A DNA stretch of 64,000 nucleotides from Thermacetogenium phaeum DSM 12270 (GCF_000305935.1 NC_018870.1:79942-143941); one strand, 5' to 3'. Shown: positions 1 to 8,523, counted from the stretch's first letter. The notes: generated by a model from the sequence alone, not told the origin. Numbers and translations: made by a program.

Positions 1-1313
1 AGGGTGTCGGCGACCCGCGCCCACTTTTCGGCTGCCGGAGCCGTTTTCGCACAGAGCGTCTCCACATCCTCCGGTGCCTTCATATCGGTGGACTGCGCCC
101 CCGATTCCTTGACCATAGAGATCAAGGCCTCGGGATTGTCCAGCAGAGGACAGGGGCGCAGGTGGTTCTGGTTGAAGGGCTGGTTTCTCCGGTAGGCCAT
201 GAAGAGCGGAGAACGCAGCGCCTCCAGCAGCGAAACCTCGTGGATGTTGACGTTGGAGTAGTGGACGAAGGCGCAGGGCTCCACATCCCCCGCCGAGTTG
301 ATGTGCAGGTAGCGGCGCCCCCCGGCGATGCACCCGTTGGTAAACTCGCCGTCGTTCCAGAAATCCATGATGAAGATGGGCTTGGTTTGACGGATTTCCC
401 GGACGCGCCGGTACATGTAAGCCCGCTGTTCGGGGGTGGCGAGCAGATCGGTAACGGCGTCTTTGCCAACGGGGATGTAGGTGAAATTCCAGGAAAAGCG
501 GCACCCGTGCGCAATCATCTCATCGACGAATTCATCTGAGCCCACACTTTCCGTGTTGTAGCGGTGATAACAGGTTGAATAGCCGAAGAGAAGCTTGTGG
601 CGGCGCATGCGTTCCATGGCCTCAATGACCTTCTTGTAGGTGCCTTTGCCGCGGCGCATGTCTGTGGCTTCCTCATCCCCTTCGATGGAAAACGCCAGGG
701 CGAAGTTGCCCACGCGCAGCAGCTCCTCGCAGAACTCATCGTCTACCAGGGTTCCGTTGGTGAAGGCGGAAAAATAGCAGTCCTGATGCTCTTCGCAGAG
801 GCGGATGATGTCCCGCTTGCGCAGCAGGGGTTCGCCGCCGGAGAAGATGTAGAAGTAGATGCCCATTTCCTTCCCCTGACGGCAGATAGAGTCCAAATCT
901 TCGTAGGAGAGGCTGCTTTTGTTTCCGTACTGGGCGGCCCAGCATCCGGTGCAGGAGAGGTTGCAGGCGCTGGTGGGGTCCATCAGGATTGCCCAGGGAA
1001 CGTTGCAGTCGTAGCGGGCCTCCACCGCCCTGGCGCGGGCTGCCCCGTCGAGATAGCTGTTGATGAAGAAGTTTTCTACAAGCTTTACCAGAACCTTCCT
1101 GTCGACCTCCCGCAGCAGGTCCTCTACAAAGCGGCGCCAGAGACTGTTTTCATCCAGAAGGATATCCCGCACCGCGCGAATCTGAGGGGTGTGCAGATGC
1201 CCTCTGTCCAGTTTTTCGGCCAGATTGAAGGCCTTGGGCAGCTTTTTCAGGGAGTCGTTAACCAGATAACGCACCAGCAGGTGAACCGCAGCTTTTTGAA
1301 GTTTGTTCATCAT
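1..1313 (-). CDS. Radical SAM/SPASM-type protein, 3' end outside the window
   Basis: About 437 residues are visible, read leftwards off the window edge with no stop. The radical SAM cluster motif CxxxCxxC is Cys117, Cys121 and Cys124 (SACNLSCTGCW), followed by a GGEP SAM-binding motif. A C-terminal cysteine region (GCIAGG, VEPCAF, LRPCP) resembles SPASM/twitch auxiliary-cluster sites. The start is the first of two adjacent ATGs, behind an AAGGAGGG ribosome site. A TetR-type palindrome lies 84 bp upstream and is shared with the neighbouring regulator, so the gene is probably under its control. Substrate unknown; family members often act in peptide modification or cofactor assembly. Confidence 0.85.
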   Translation of the reverse strand, partial: MMNKLQKAAVHLLVRYLVNDSLKKLPKAFNLAEKLDRGHLHTPQIRAVRDILLDENSLWRRFVEDLLREVDRKVLVKLVENFFINSYLDGAARARAVEARYDCNVPWAILMDPTSACNLSCTGCWAAQYGNKSSLSYEDLDSICRQGKEMGIYFYIFSGGEPLLRKRDIIRLCEEHQDCYFSAFTNGTLVDDEFCEELLRVGNFALAFSIEGDEEATDMRRGKGTYKKVIEAMERMRRHKLLFGYSTCYHRYNTESVGSDEFVDEMIAHGCRFSWNFTYIPVGKDAVTDLLATPEQRAYMYRRVREIRQTKPIFIMDFWNDGEFTNGCIAGGRRYLHINSAGDVEPCAFVHYSNVNIHEVSLLEALRSPLFMAYRRNQPFNQNHLRPCPLLDNPEALISMVKESGAQSTDMKAPEDVETLCAKTAPAAEKWARVADT

Positions 1314-1396
1314 GCTCCCTCCTTGGTAAATATTGAAGAGGAATCTACGACAAGGGGGTTTCCCCATTGGTGCACGGCCACAGCAGAAGCCACCTG

Positions 1397-1416
1397 TTAA
1401 CTAACCGGTAGGTTAA
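1397..1416. promoter_or_regulatory. TetR-type operator, copy 1
   Basis: Palindrome TTAACTAACCGGTAGGTTAA with arms TTAAC/GTTAA around a central ACCGGT. It lies upstream of the radical SAM gene. The same layout recurs at 2196-2215 in front of the TetR gene, so both are read as sites for that regulator. Confidence 0.7.
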
Positions 1417-1454
1417 AAACCTGCAACAAAGGGCGACAGGGCTTGCCATTAAAA

Positions 1455-2192
1455 TTAAACACCCGTTGGAGGGCTTCTGAGCAAGATCTCTTTGTTGGAA
1501 ACCAGTGATGCGACGAGAATCTCGAAGGAACGCAGGAAAGCGCTGCGCAGCTCTTGATCGTTCAACAAACTGATCTCTTTGATGTCATCGTAATAAGCGG
1601 CAAAGCAGACGAGAGGGAAAAGTGAAAAAAATACCTGGAACAAGATCATGTCGTGGGAATAGCTGAAATCGCTGTCGGCGTCGGAGATGGTTCTGAAGAT
1701 AGAATTGTCATTGCTGCTTTTAGTCAAATCCACGAGTCTGAACAGAGCATTTTGATGTTTGCCGTTTTTCAGCGACTCGAGCATCAGAATGCGGATGATG
1801 GCTTTATTCTCAAGAGCATAATCGAGCAGCCTCTCGTAATAGATGTGAACATTTTGCAGAAAGCATTCTCTTGCTTCCTCATTGGCAAAGCGCAGGCGGT
1901 CAGGCTCGATATCCAAGTGCCCCTCTTTGATCATTTTGATAATGCTTACCTGAATAAAGTTCATAGTGATTGTGGTGACACTATCGAAAAGTGAATGCAC
2001 TAAATAATCCAAAATATCCTCTTTGTTTTTAAAGTAATAATAAATCAGCGCTTTGTTTACGTTTGCGGCGCGGGCAATTTCATTGACACGGGTGGCGTCA
2101 AAACCTTTCTCCGAGAATAACTGTATAGAGGCATTAACAATTCTTTCTCTTGTCTCATTATTGCCGTTGTTTTCCTTTTCCAAAGAAATCAT
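1455..2192 (-). CDS. TetR/AcrR-family transcriptional regulator
   Basis: 245 residues. The N-terminal ~60 residues form a TetR helix-turn-helix (RERIVNASIQLFSEKGF, then VNKALIYYYFKNKEDIL); the rest is an alpha-helical ligand domain with no assignable effector. The ATG at 2192 sits only 3 bp from an operator. A TTG at 2183 (codon 4) has AAGGG at better spacing and may be the true start. The operator covers the translation-start region, so autorepression is likely. The second operator, before the divergently spaced radical SAM gene on the same strand, points to that gene as the target. Confidence 0.88.
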   Translation of the reverse strand: MISLEKENNGNNETRERIVNASIQLFSEKGFDATRVNEIARAANVNKALIYYYFKNKEDILDYLVHSLFDSVTTITMNFIQVSIIKMIKEGHLDIEPDRLRFANEEARECFLQNVHIYYERLLDYALENKAIIRILMLESLKNGKHQNALFRLVDLTKSSNDNSIFRTISDADSDFSYSHDMILFQVFFSLFPLVCFAAYYDDIKEISLLNDQELRSAFLRSFEILVASLVSNKEILLRSPPTGV

Positions 2193-2195
2193 CCC

Positions 2196-2215
2196 TTAAC
2201 TAACCGGTTGTTTAA
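2196..2215. promoter_or_regulatory. TetR-type operator, copy 2
   Basis: TTAACTAACCGGTTGTTTAA, sharing TTAACTAACCGGT with copy 1. It ends 3 bp before the ATG of the TetR gene, where binding would block its own transcription. Confidence 0.7.
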
Positions 2216-2273
2216 CAACATTATAATTTTTTTTGTCCTGTTAGTAAACCCCAGGGAAGTAGTGTGGATTCGA

Positions 2274-2312
2274 ATGCTCCAACTCCCGCACATTTCCCGG
2301 CCAATTATATAA
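2274..2312 (-). pseudogene. Fragment of a sigma-54 activator (C-terminal AAA+ motif)
   Basis: The minus strand encodes LYNWPGNVRELEH, the highly conserved C-terminal AAA+ motif of NtrC-type activators. The surrounding reading frame has no other family similarity and ends soon after. It is a relic, not a gene. Confidence 0.5.
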
Positions 2313-2385
2313 ATCAAAGTGCCTACCGCCGGAAGAAGTTCGAGTTCTAGTTCTGCCTTTAGAGATAGCAGCCCCCCCTTTTTTG

Positions 2386-2414
2386 ATACCCCTTCTCACT
2401 ATGAGGAGGGGTAT
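2386..2414. repeat. Inverted repeat (hairpin) upstream of the flavoprotein
   Basis: A 13-bp stem (ATACCCCTTCTCA / TGAGGAGGGGTAT, one G-T pair) with a 3-nt loop. There is no T-run on either side, so it is not a clear terminator. It could be a protein-binding site or an mRNA structure. Confidence 0.4.
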
Positions 2415-2537
2415 TGTGTGAATGGCCGTCGTTGACACCCGCGGTGCCTTCTGCTAAGATGTAATTGCTTTGAAACAGGTTTTTTCAACGGCTTTACGCT
2501 TTTGCGATTTTGCCCGGTAAAAGGGGGATGCGCGTTT

Positions 2538-3935
2538 TTGTCGAAGTACGACTGCATCATCGTGGGCGCCGGCCCTGCTGGCATTTTCTGTGCTCTGGAG
2601 CTGGTGCGGAGCAATACCGGCATGAAGATCCTGATGCTGGAGAAGGGGCGTGATCTCCCGGAAAGGGTCTGTCCATCCCGGGAGAAGAAAGCCCCTTGTT
2701 TTGGTTGCAACTCCTGTGCCGTCGTCTCCGGATGGGGCGGCGCCGGCGCCTTCAGCGACGGCAAGTTGGCTTTATCCACAGATGTGGGGGGGATGCTCGG
2801 GGAGTATCTGGACCGGCGCTCCTTTGAAGAGGGCATTAAGTATGTCCACGACATCTACCTGGAGTTCGGTGCCCCGGAGAAGATCTACGGCCTGGAAAGG
2901 CAGGAGGAAATCGAGCTTCTGCAGAAGCGCGCCGCCCTGGCGGGCTTGAGGCTGGTTCCTGCTCCGGTAAGGCACATGGGAACGGGGCGAACCCAGAAGA
3001 TTCTCCAGAGGATGCAGGATTACCTGAAGGAGAAGGGTGTCACCGTCAAGACCAGGTCTCCGGTAGCCTCCATCCTGGTGGAAAGCGGGGCGGCCGCCGG
3101 TGTGGTTACCGAAGAAGGGGAGGAGATAGCCGCCCGTTATGTGGTCTGCGCGCCCGGGCGCCACGGGGCGGAATGGCTGGTCAAGGAGGCCCTGCGCCTG
3201 GGGCTGGAGACGACCATCAACCCGGTGGACATCGGACTGCGGGTGGAACTGCCGGCCGCGGTGCTGGAGCCGCTCACCGATATCACCTATGAGGCTAAAT
3301 TCCTCTTCACCTCCCCCACCTTCGAGGACAGGGTACGCACCTTCTGCATGAACCCGTACGGAGAAGTGGTAATGGAGAACACCGACGGGATCATTACGGT
3401 TAACGGGCATACCCACGCCGAGTACAAAACCGAGAACACCAACTTTGCTCTGCTGGTCAGCAAGACTTTCACAGAGCCCTTTAAAGAGCCGATCGCTTAC
3501 GGGAAGTACATCGCCAGCCTGGCCAATATGCTGGGAGGTGGGGTGATCGTCCAGAGGCTGGGCGACCTCATGCAGGGCCGCCGATCCACTGCCGAGCGCC
3601 TTGCCAAGGGGATGGTCGTTCCCACCCTCCAGGAGGCGACGCCGGGGGATCTCTCCCTGGTGCTTCCCTATCGCCACTTTCTGGCCATCATCGAGATGCT
3701 CCAGGCAATGGACCAGGTGGCGCCCGGTGTCTACTCCCGCCATACCCTGCTCTACGGAGTGGAGGTCAAATTCTACTCCTCCCGCCTCAAGGTCAGTGGA
3801 GATTTGGAAACGGGACTGCCCAAACTCTTTGTTGCCGGAGATGGTGCCGGGATTACCCGGGGTCTGTCGCAGGCCTCACTGAGCGGTGTCGTTGCCGGTC
3901 GGGCGATCGCCAGGCGTGTTGCCGGGGAGCTGTAG
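2538..3935 (+). CDS. FAD-dependent oxidoreductase, COG2509 type
   Basis: 465 residues from a TTG preceded by AAAGGGGG at good spacing; an in-frame TTG at 2502 would add 12 unlikely residues. The N-terminus has a dinucleotide-binding GAGPAG (YDCIIVGAGPAGIF). A cysteine-containing FGCNSC segment precedes SGWGGAGAFSDGKL, typical of this flavoprotein group. The C-terminus has the second FAD motif (FVAGDGAG, then GVVAGRAIARR). The family is widespread in Clostridia and has no settled reaction. The gene reads toward purA and is separated from it by the IS607 element. Confidence 0.85.
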   Translation: MSKYDCIIVGAGPAGIFCALELVRSNTGMKILMLEKGRDLPERVCPSREKKAPCFGCNSCAVVSGWGGAGAFSDGKLALSTDVGGMLGEYLDRRSFEEGIKYVHDIYLEFGAPEKIYGLERQEEIELLQKRAALAGLRLVPAPVRHMGTGRTQKILQRMQDYLKEKGVTVKTRSPVASILVESGAAAGVVTEEGEEIAARYVVCAPGRHGAEWLVKEALRLGLETTINPVDIGLRVELPAAVLEPLTDITYEAKFLFTSPTFEDRVRTFCMNPYGEVVMENTDGIITVNGHTHAEYKTENTNFALLVSKTFTEPFKEPIAYGKYIASLANMLGGGVIVQRLGDLMQGRRSTAERLAKGMVVPTLQEATPGDLSLVLPYRHFLAIIEMLQAMDQVAPGVYSRHTLLYGVEVKFYSSRLKVSGDLETGLPKLFVAGDGAGITRGLSQASLSGVVAGRAIARRVAGEL

Positions 3936-4016
3936 CTTATCTAAGGGAGGAATGTAACAGCTCCAAGAAACTGAACTATTCTTGACTATACTTGACTATA
4001 TTGTTACCATAGAATT

Positions 4017-4664
4017 ATGGAACTATTATCCATTGGAGAAGCAGCGAAGAGATTAGGCGTACACCCGAACAGGCTCCGGGCGTGGGAGAAACAGGGATTG
4101 ATCAAATCTATACGGCTTCCCAGCGGCCAGCGGAGGTACCCGGCGGAGGAAATCAACCGCATTTTAGGGACGGGGGGGATAAAAGCGGAGCAAGACGCGG
4201 TTGTCCTCTACGCCCGGGTGTCCACGAAGAAGCAGGCCGACGCAGGAAATTTGGAGCGGCAGATGGAAAGGCTGCGGGCCTACGCACAAGAAAAAGGCTA
4301 CCGGATCGTGGGAGAGCATTTAGATGTGGCTTCGGGTTTAAACCAGAACCGCAGGGGCCTAGAACGGGTGCTGAAAATGGCCGAGCGGGGCGAGTTCAAG
4401 AAGCTACTCATCGAGTACCCCGACCGGCTGGCGCGGTTTGGATACGCCTATCTGGAGCGGCATTTGAAGCACTGCGGCGTAGAAATAGAAGTCACGTCAC
4501 AAAGAGAGCCGGTGGACGCCCACACGGAACTGGTGCAGGACCTTTTGACCATCGTGACTTCTTTTTCGGCCCGGCTGTACGGAGCCAGGGGCGGCAGGAA
4601 GGTCCGGCAGGGTTTTCGGGAGCTGATTGAGGATGCGGAAAAGGCACAAAAGGGAGAAGTTTAG
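4017..4664 (+). CDS. tnpA: IS607-type serine recombinase (transposase TnpA)
   Basis: 215 residues. The N-terminal MerR-like helix-turn-helix (IGEAAKRLGVHPNRLRAWEK) is followed by a resolvase catalytic domain that starts VVLYARVSTKKQ, with the nucleophile Ser in YARVS, and continues with DVASGLNQNRRGL and the YPDRLARFG region. This order (DNA-binding domain first) and length are characteristic of IS607. It overlaps tnpB by 38 bp in another frame, as is common for these elements. It excises and inserts the element through a serine-recombinase mechanism. Confidence 0.92.
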   Translation: MELLSIGEAAKRLGVHPNRLRAWEKQGLIKSIRLPSGQRRYPAEEINRILGTGGIKAEQDAVVLYARVSTKKQADAGNLERQMERLRAYAQEKGYRIVGEHLDVASGLNQNRRGLERVLKMAERGEFKKLLIEYPDRLARFGYAYLERHLKHCGVEIEVTSQREPVDAHTELVQDLLTIVTSFSARLYGARGGRKVRQGFRELIEDAEKAQKGEV

Positions 4665-6321
4665 CGTGACGGTGTGCGGGGAGTTCTTCCCGGAGAGCTA
4701 TCCCGCTTTCCGGTCTCCCAGGCGGTCCCGCGGGGAGGAAGACCCCCTCGAGACCGAGCTGCGCCTCTTCTGTGCCTGCATGCGCTGGGCTTTCTGCCGG
4801 CTTTTGGAGGGCGCTTCCCGCGACGAGGTCAAGAGGAAAGGCCAGGAGCTCTTCGGCCTCAACTCGCGGTACGTAGACGACGCCAGGCTGAAGGCGCAGG
4901 CTGTGCTGGACTCCCAGAAGGAGCTTCTGGAGCTGGAGATTGAGGAGACGGAAAAGAAGCTGGGCCGGGCGAGAAAAAAGCTCGGCCTGGCTATGAAGAA
5001 GCCGGCGAAGGCAGAAGAAAAAGGTGCCCCTCCAGAAGTTATTGAAAAGCTTCACCTTACGGTCAAGGGGCGGAACAGCCGGGTAGCGTCTTTAGAGAAG
5101 AAGCTGGCCGAACTGGAGGCCCACCGGGAAAACGGCACCATACCCAAGGTCGTCTTCGGCGGCAGGAAGCTGTGGAAGAGGGTCTGCAAGGGCCGGGCTT
5201 CACGCGAAGAGTGGCGGGCTGCCCGCAGAAACCGAATCTTTTCCCGGGGAGACGAGACCAAGGGCGGCAACCCGAACGTTAAGGTGACCTACAGAGAGGG
5301 GGAGTTCCGCCTCGCGGTGACCATCTCCCACCTCTCGGAGAGAACGGGCGAAGACGCCCTCGGCCGCCCCAAGATGAGCCGCGCTCCCAGGGTGGAGGGC
5401 AGGCTCTGGCTGCCCGAAAAACACAGAGATTTGGTGCGGATATGGCTAGCCGTGGGGCTGCCCTACACAGCAGAGCTCATACGCACCTTGGAAGGCCGCT
5501 ATACAGTGCATCTGACGTTTGACCTCGGCGGGATACCGGAGCCCGACTTCAGCCGGGGCTGTCTTGCCCTGGACACCAATCCTGACGGAGTAACCTTGTG
5601 CAACGTAAGCGCTTCAGGCTATCCGGAGCCCTGGCCGGAAGGCTTCAGCATTCCCTACCCGAGCAACTTAGGGAAGTACGAAGGGGAGTTCCAGATCATT
5701 CCTTACCCGAACGGCTTCCTCTACATCAGGATACCCGAACTGGCCTACGCTTCCGGCTTCCGGCGTGACTACCTAGCAGGCGTCTTAGCCAAAGCAGTGG
5801 TGGACACAGCCCTCTCTTTGGGCAAGCCCATTGCCTTGGAGGATTTGGACTTCGGCAGAGACAGGCTGGGAACAAACAAGAAGTTCAACCGCATGGCTTC
5901 CAACTTCCCCTTTGCGAAGATGGTGGAAGCTGTATGCCGGAGGGCGGCCAAAGAGGGGTTATCTTTCAAGCTCGTGCCAGCCCGGCACACGTCCACCATA
6001 GGTTACTGGAAGTACGCCGAGCGCAATGCCGTTCCCGTGCACTGCGCGGCGGCACTGAGCATAGGCCGCCGGGCGATGGGCTTCAAGGAACGGGTGACGG
6101 AAGAGCTAAAACAAAGACTGGCCCAAATCAAGCGGGGCCTGGCCCAACAGGTCAGCCCTGATAGACCGAGGGAAGGAGAAGGGATGACCCGCAGGGTTAA
6201 GGCTATCCTCGAGCGGCTGGACGAGGAAATTCCTCTACACAACGGTCTCACTTTGAAGCGGCAGGAGGCGTTTTACTCCGTCTGGCACGACCTCAGGGAA
6301 CTGGCCCTAACCTTGCGGTGA
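4627..6321 (+). CDS. tnpB: TnpB-related RNA-guided nuclease relative
   Basis: 564 residues, long for TnpB. The N-terminal half has a helical/coiled region (about 75-165). The RuvC-like half has the first acidic site in LALDTNPDG and the second in IALEDLDF. The usual zinc-ribbon Cys pairs and the third-site DxNAA motif are absent; the equivalent stretch reads VHCAAALSIGRR. TnpB proteins cleave DNA at the donor site using a guide RNA made from the element's right end. Whether this version cuts DNA is open because the third acidic residue is not in its normal place. Confidence 0.85.
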   Translation: MRMRKRHKREKFSVTVCGEFFPESYPAFRSPRRSRGEEDPLETELRLFCACMRWAFCRLLEGASRDEVKRKGQELFGLNSRYVDDARLKAQAVLDSQKELLELEIEETEKKLGRARKKLGLAMKKPAKAEEKGAPPEVIEKLHLTVKGRNSRVASLEKKLAELEAHRENGTIPKVVFGGRKLWKRVCKGRASREEWRAARRNRIFSRGDETKGGNPNVKVTYREGEFRLAVTISHLSERTGEDALGRPKMSRAPRVEGRLWLPEKHRDLVRIWLAVGLPYTAELIRTLEGRYTVHLTFDLGGIPEPDFSRGCLALDTNPDGVTLCNVSASGYPEPWPEGFSIPYPSNLGKYEGEFQIIPYPNGFLYIRIPELAYASGFRRDYLAGVLAKAVVDTALSLGKPIALEDLDFGRDRLGTNKKFNRMASNFPFAKMVEAVCRRAAKEGLSFKLVPARHTSTIGYWKYAERNAVPVHCAAALSIGRRAMGFKERVTEELKQRLAQIKRGLAQQVSPDRPREGEGMTRRVKAILERLDEEIPLHNGLTLKRQEAFYSVWHDLRELALTLR

Positions 6322-6604
6322 CCCCGTTTAGCCGGTGTCGGACAAACCGGTAGGCGTCCTAACAGGACGCGGGAGGCGGGCTTGTCCCCCGCCGGGAGGC
6401 CAACACAATCCGTGCGGAAGCCGCGAGCTTCCCCGCCGCTAGGCGACCCGTGCCGATTGTGCCCTCCCGGCGCAGCACTCCCGTCCGGGTGGGACTCCCG
6501 GGCCGAGGCCCCCCTGTCGCCCTGCACCTCGGGGGCAAATCAAGTATCCGAAAGGAGGCGAAAGCCTGGTCTGGGGGCCGGCTTGGCTGGAAATAAAAAC
6601 AGTC
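6322..6604 (+). ncRNA. Candidate omega/reRNA region at the 3' end of the IS607 element
   Basis: Non-coding, very GC-rich and foldable. There is a tight hairpin at 6354-6370 (GCGTCCT-AAC-AGGACGC). A long-range stem pairs 6390-6410 with 6455-6472 (CGCCGGGAGG..CACAATC with its complement), enclosing a GCGGAAGCCGC hairpin. TnpB guide RNAs are normally encoded at this place, downstream of and overlapping tnpB. Assignment is by position and structure only. Confidence 0.45.
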
Positions 6605-6628
6605 ATGTTTTTTGAACCAGGAAAAAGA

Positions 6629-7918
6629 ATGTCTGGGGTTGTCATCGTCGGAGCGCAGTGGGGAGACGAGGGCAAGGGAAAGGTAACCGACTATCTGGCG
6701 TCCAGGGCGGATGTCGTCGTGCGCTACCAGGGGGGGAGCAACGCCGGCCATACCGTTGTCAAAGACGGGCAGGAGTACCGCCTCCACCTGGTGCCGTCGG
6801 GCATCCTTTACCCGGATAAAGTATGCGTGATCGGCAACGGCCTGGTCGTCGATCCGGTAGGGCTGTGCGAGGAGCTGGATGGCCTTCAAAGGCGGGGGTT
6901 GCCTCTCGCCCGCCTTTATGTCAGCGACCGGGCGCACATCCTGCTTCCCTGTCACATCAGGCTGGATGAAGCGGAGGAGCAAAATCGGGATAACGGCAGA
7001 ATAGGGACTACCGGGCGCGGCATCGGTCCTGCTTACACCGACAAGGTGGCCCGCATCGGGCTGCGGGCCGGGGAACTGATGGAGCCGGGATGGGAGGATC
7101 AGGTTGTCGCCCTTGTAGAGAAAAAGAACCGTGTTCTGAAGAAGCTTTACGGGATGGATGGGTTTCCACCCCAGGCGGTTGTGGAAAAGCTCCGCCCCTC
7201 TGTGGAGAGACTGCGACCCCTTATTACCGATACCTCCCTTTTGCTGAACAGCGCCCTGAAAGAGGGGAAGAACGTCCTTTTCGAGGGTGCCCAGGGGACG
7301 CTCCTCGACCTTGACCACGGCACTTACCCCTATGTGACCTCTTCCAGCCCAACGGCAGGCGGTGCCTGCACCGGCAGCGGTGTGGGGCCGACGGCCATCG
7401 ATGCCGTTTACGGGGTCTGCAAGGCCTATCTGACCAGGGTTGGAGAGGGGCCCTTCCCAACGGAACTCCACGGGGAAACCTGCCGGCAGATCCGGGACAG
7501 AGGGAAAGAGTACGGCACGACGACGGGGCGCCCCCGCCGCTGCGGCTGGCTGGATCTGGTGATGCTCCGCTATACCGCCCGGGTCAACGGCCTCACCGGC
7601 CTCCTTATCACCAGGCTGGACGTGCTCGATGAGCAGCCGCGGCTTCTGCTGTGCACGGGATACCGCTACCGTGGGGAGCTGCTCGAGGGATTTCCCGCCA
7701 GCCTGCGGGTTCTCCGGGAGTGCGAGCCCGTCTACGAGGAGATGGAAGGGTGGCAGCAGGACACCTCAGGAGCGAGACGGCTGGATGACCTGCCCCCGGC
7801 AGCCCGGCGTTACCTCGACCGGATCTCCGAAATTGTGGATGTCCCCGTGGCCATGGTTTCGGTGGGGCCCCAGCGGGAGCAGACCATCGTCGTCGAAGAG
7901 ATCTTCCCCGGCTCTTGA
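6629..7918 (+). CDS. purA: Adenylosuccinate synthetase
   Basis: 429 residues, the usual length. It converts IMP, aspartate and GTP to adenylosuccinate in AMP synthesis. Visible landmarks: WGDEGKGK with catalytic Asp13, NAGHT with His41, the GTTGRGIGPAY loop, and the C-terminal RPRRCGWLD region. The ATG at 6629 matches the conserved family start and has CAGGAAAAAG upstream; an in-frame ATG at 6605 would add 8 non-conserved residues. The gene begins directly after the IS607 element, so its original promoter may have been displaced. Confidence 0.97.
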   Translation: MSGVVIVGAQWGDEGKGKVTDYLASRADVVVRYQGGSNAGHTVVKDGQEYRLHLVPSGILYPDKVCVIGNGLVVDPVGLCEELDGLQRRGLPLARLYVSDRAHILLPCHIRLDEAEEQNRDNGRIGTTGRGIGPAYTDKVARIGLRAGELMEPGWEDQVVALVEKKNRVLKKLYGMDGFPPQAVVEKLRPSVERLRPLITDTSLLLNSALKEGKNVLFEGAQGTLLDLDHGTYPYVTSSSPTAGGACTGSGVGPTAIDAVYGVCKAYLTRVGEGPFPTELHGETCRQIRDRGKEYGTTTGRPRRCGWLDLVMLRYTARVNGLTGLLITRLDVLDEQPRLLLCTGYRYRGELLEGFPASLRVLRECEPVYEEMEGWQQDTSGARRLDDLPPAARRYLDRISEIVDVPVAMVSVGPQREQTIVVEEIFPGS

Positions 7919-8179
7919 TTGCCCGGCGTGTCCGGCCGTCTGCAATTGCTAAAACGACCCCCTCAAAGTGCAAGATGCCGGACGAAGCGGGGCCACAACA
8001 GGCCGGTCTCAACTCTTGGCGGCAACAGGATGCCTGCCGGATAATTCACTTTAAGGTAAATATTTGCTGAATAAGGGGAGGGGTGGCAGCCTTTCGGAAT
8101 TGCCGACCCGGGAGGGGCTTCTCCGCTCCAGCGGGTCTTCTGGACGGCTCCGCCGGCAGCGAGCCGCTTCGAAAGAGTG
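7919..8179. other. Intergenic region between purA and tRNA-Lys
   Basis: About 260 bp without a supported gene. It contains one long-range inverted repeat (GACCCG..CGGGTC near 8107-8140) but no T-run, so no confident terminator. Confidence 0.5.
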
Positions 8180-8208
8180 TTGACAGAAGCGCCTTTCTAT
8201 TGTAACAT
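8180..8208 (+). promoter_or_regulatory. Sigma-70-type promoter of tRNA-Lys
   Basis: TTGACA (8180-8185), 17-bp spacer, TAACAT (8203-8208), 18 bp before the tRNA. Perfect -35 and good spacing. Confidence 0.75.
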
Positions 8209-8225
8209 AGCAACTGACAAAGAGA

Positions 8226-8301
8226 GGGCCATTAGCTCAGTTGGTAGAGCACCTGACTTTTAATCAGGGTGTCGGAGGTTCGAATCCTCCATGGCTCACC
8301 A
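8226..8301 (+). tRNA. tRNA-Lys(TTT)
   Basis: 76 nt including an encoded CCA. The acceptor stem GGGCCAT pairs with ATGGCTC; D-loop AGTTGGTAGA; anticodon loop CTTTTAA (anticodon TTT); T-loop GTTCGAATC. Its 3' half is copied at 9130-9174 and 15080-15121, and partly at 14062-14076, showing that it is an integration hot spot. Confidence 0.97.
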
Positions 8302-8310
8302 GAGGGATCA

Positions 8311-8345
8311 AAGCACCGCAAAGTGGCTGCGGTGCTTGTATTTTT
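8311..8345 (+). terminator. Intrinsic terminator after tRNA-Lys
   Basis: Stem AAGCACCGCA / TGCGGTGCTT with a short loop, followed by GTATTTTT. Confidence 0.8.
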
Positions 8346-8523
8346 AGAGCACGGACGGGGAGCGTGCCCGGCTGTTATTTGCTACGGCCACCGTTGCGCG
8401 GCAGCCGCCGTCCGAAACAAATAACAAAAAACCGTTCTTTTTGTGTCAGCGGTCAACAAGCCTGTTGATTCAATTCAATCAAGGGTTAGAATATAATAAT
8501 TAACAGAAAGGAGGAACAAGGCC

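Larger units (their letters stand above)
3976..6604 (+). mobile_element. IS607-family transposon (tnpA, tnpB, structured 3' end)
   Basis: Contains an IS607-type serine recombinase overlapping a TnpB gene, followed by ~280 bp of GC-rich foldable DNA. The left end has closely spaced direct repeats TTGACTATA (3981-3989 and 3991-3999), suitable as recombinase binding sites. The exact ends are not certain; the element lies between the COG2509 gene and purA. GAATGT occurs at both outer flanks (3950 and 6627), which may be chance. Confidence 0.75.

Noticed and set aside
597-1400. 267-codon plus-strand open frame
   Set aside because: Antisense to the radical SAM gene, which has an intact CxxxCxxC motif and a good ribosome site.
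2772-3743. 323-codon minus-strand open frame
   Set aside because: Antisense to the COG2509 flavoprotein; no motif.
3950-6632. GAATGT at both flanks of the IS607 element as a target duplication
   Set aside because: IS607 elements do not make such duplications and a 6-bp match is easily chance.
6359-7471. 370-codon minus-strand open frame
   Set aside because: Antisense to purA and the IS607 3' region, with no ribosome site or motif.
8241-8468. 75-codon open frame over tRNA-Lys
   Set aside because: Overlaps the tRNA and its terminator; not a gene.
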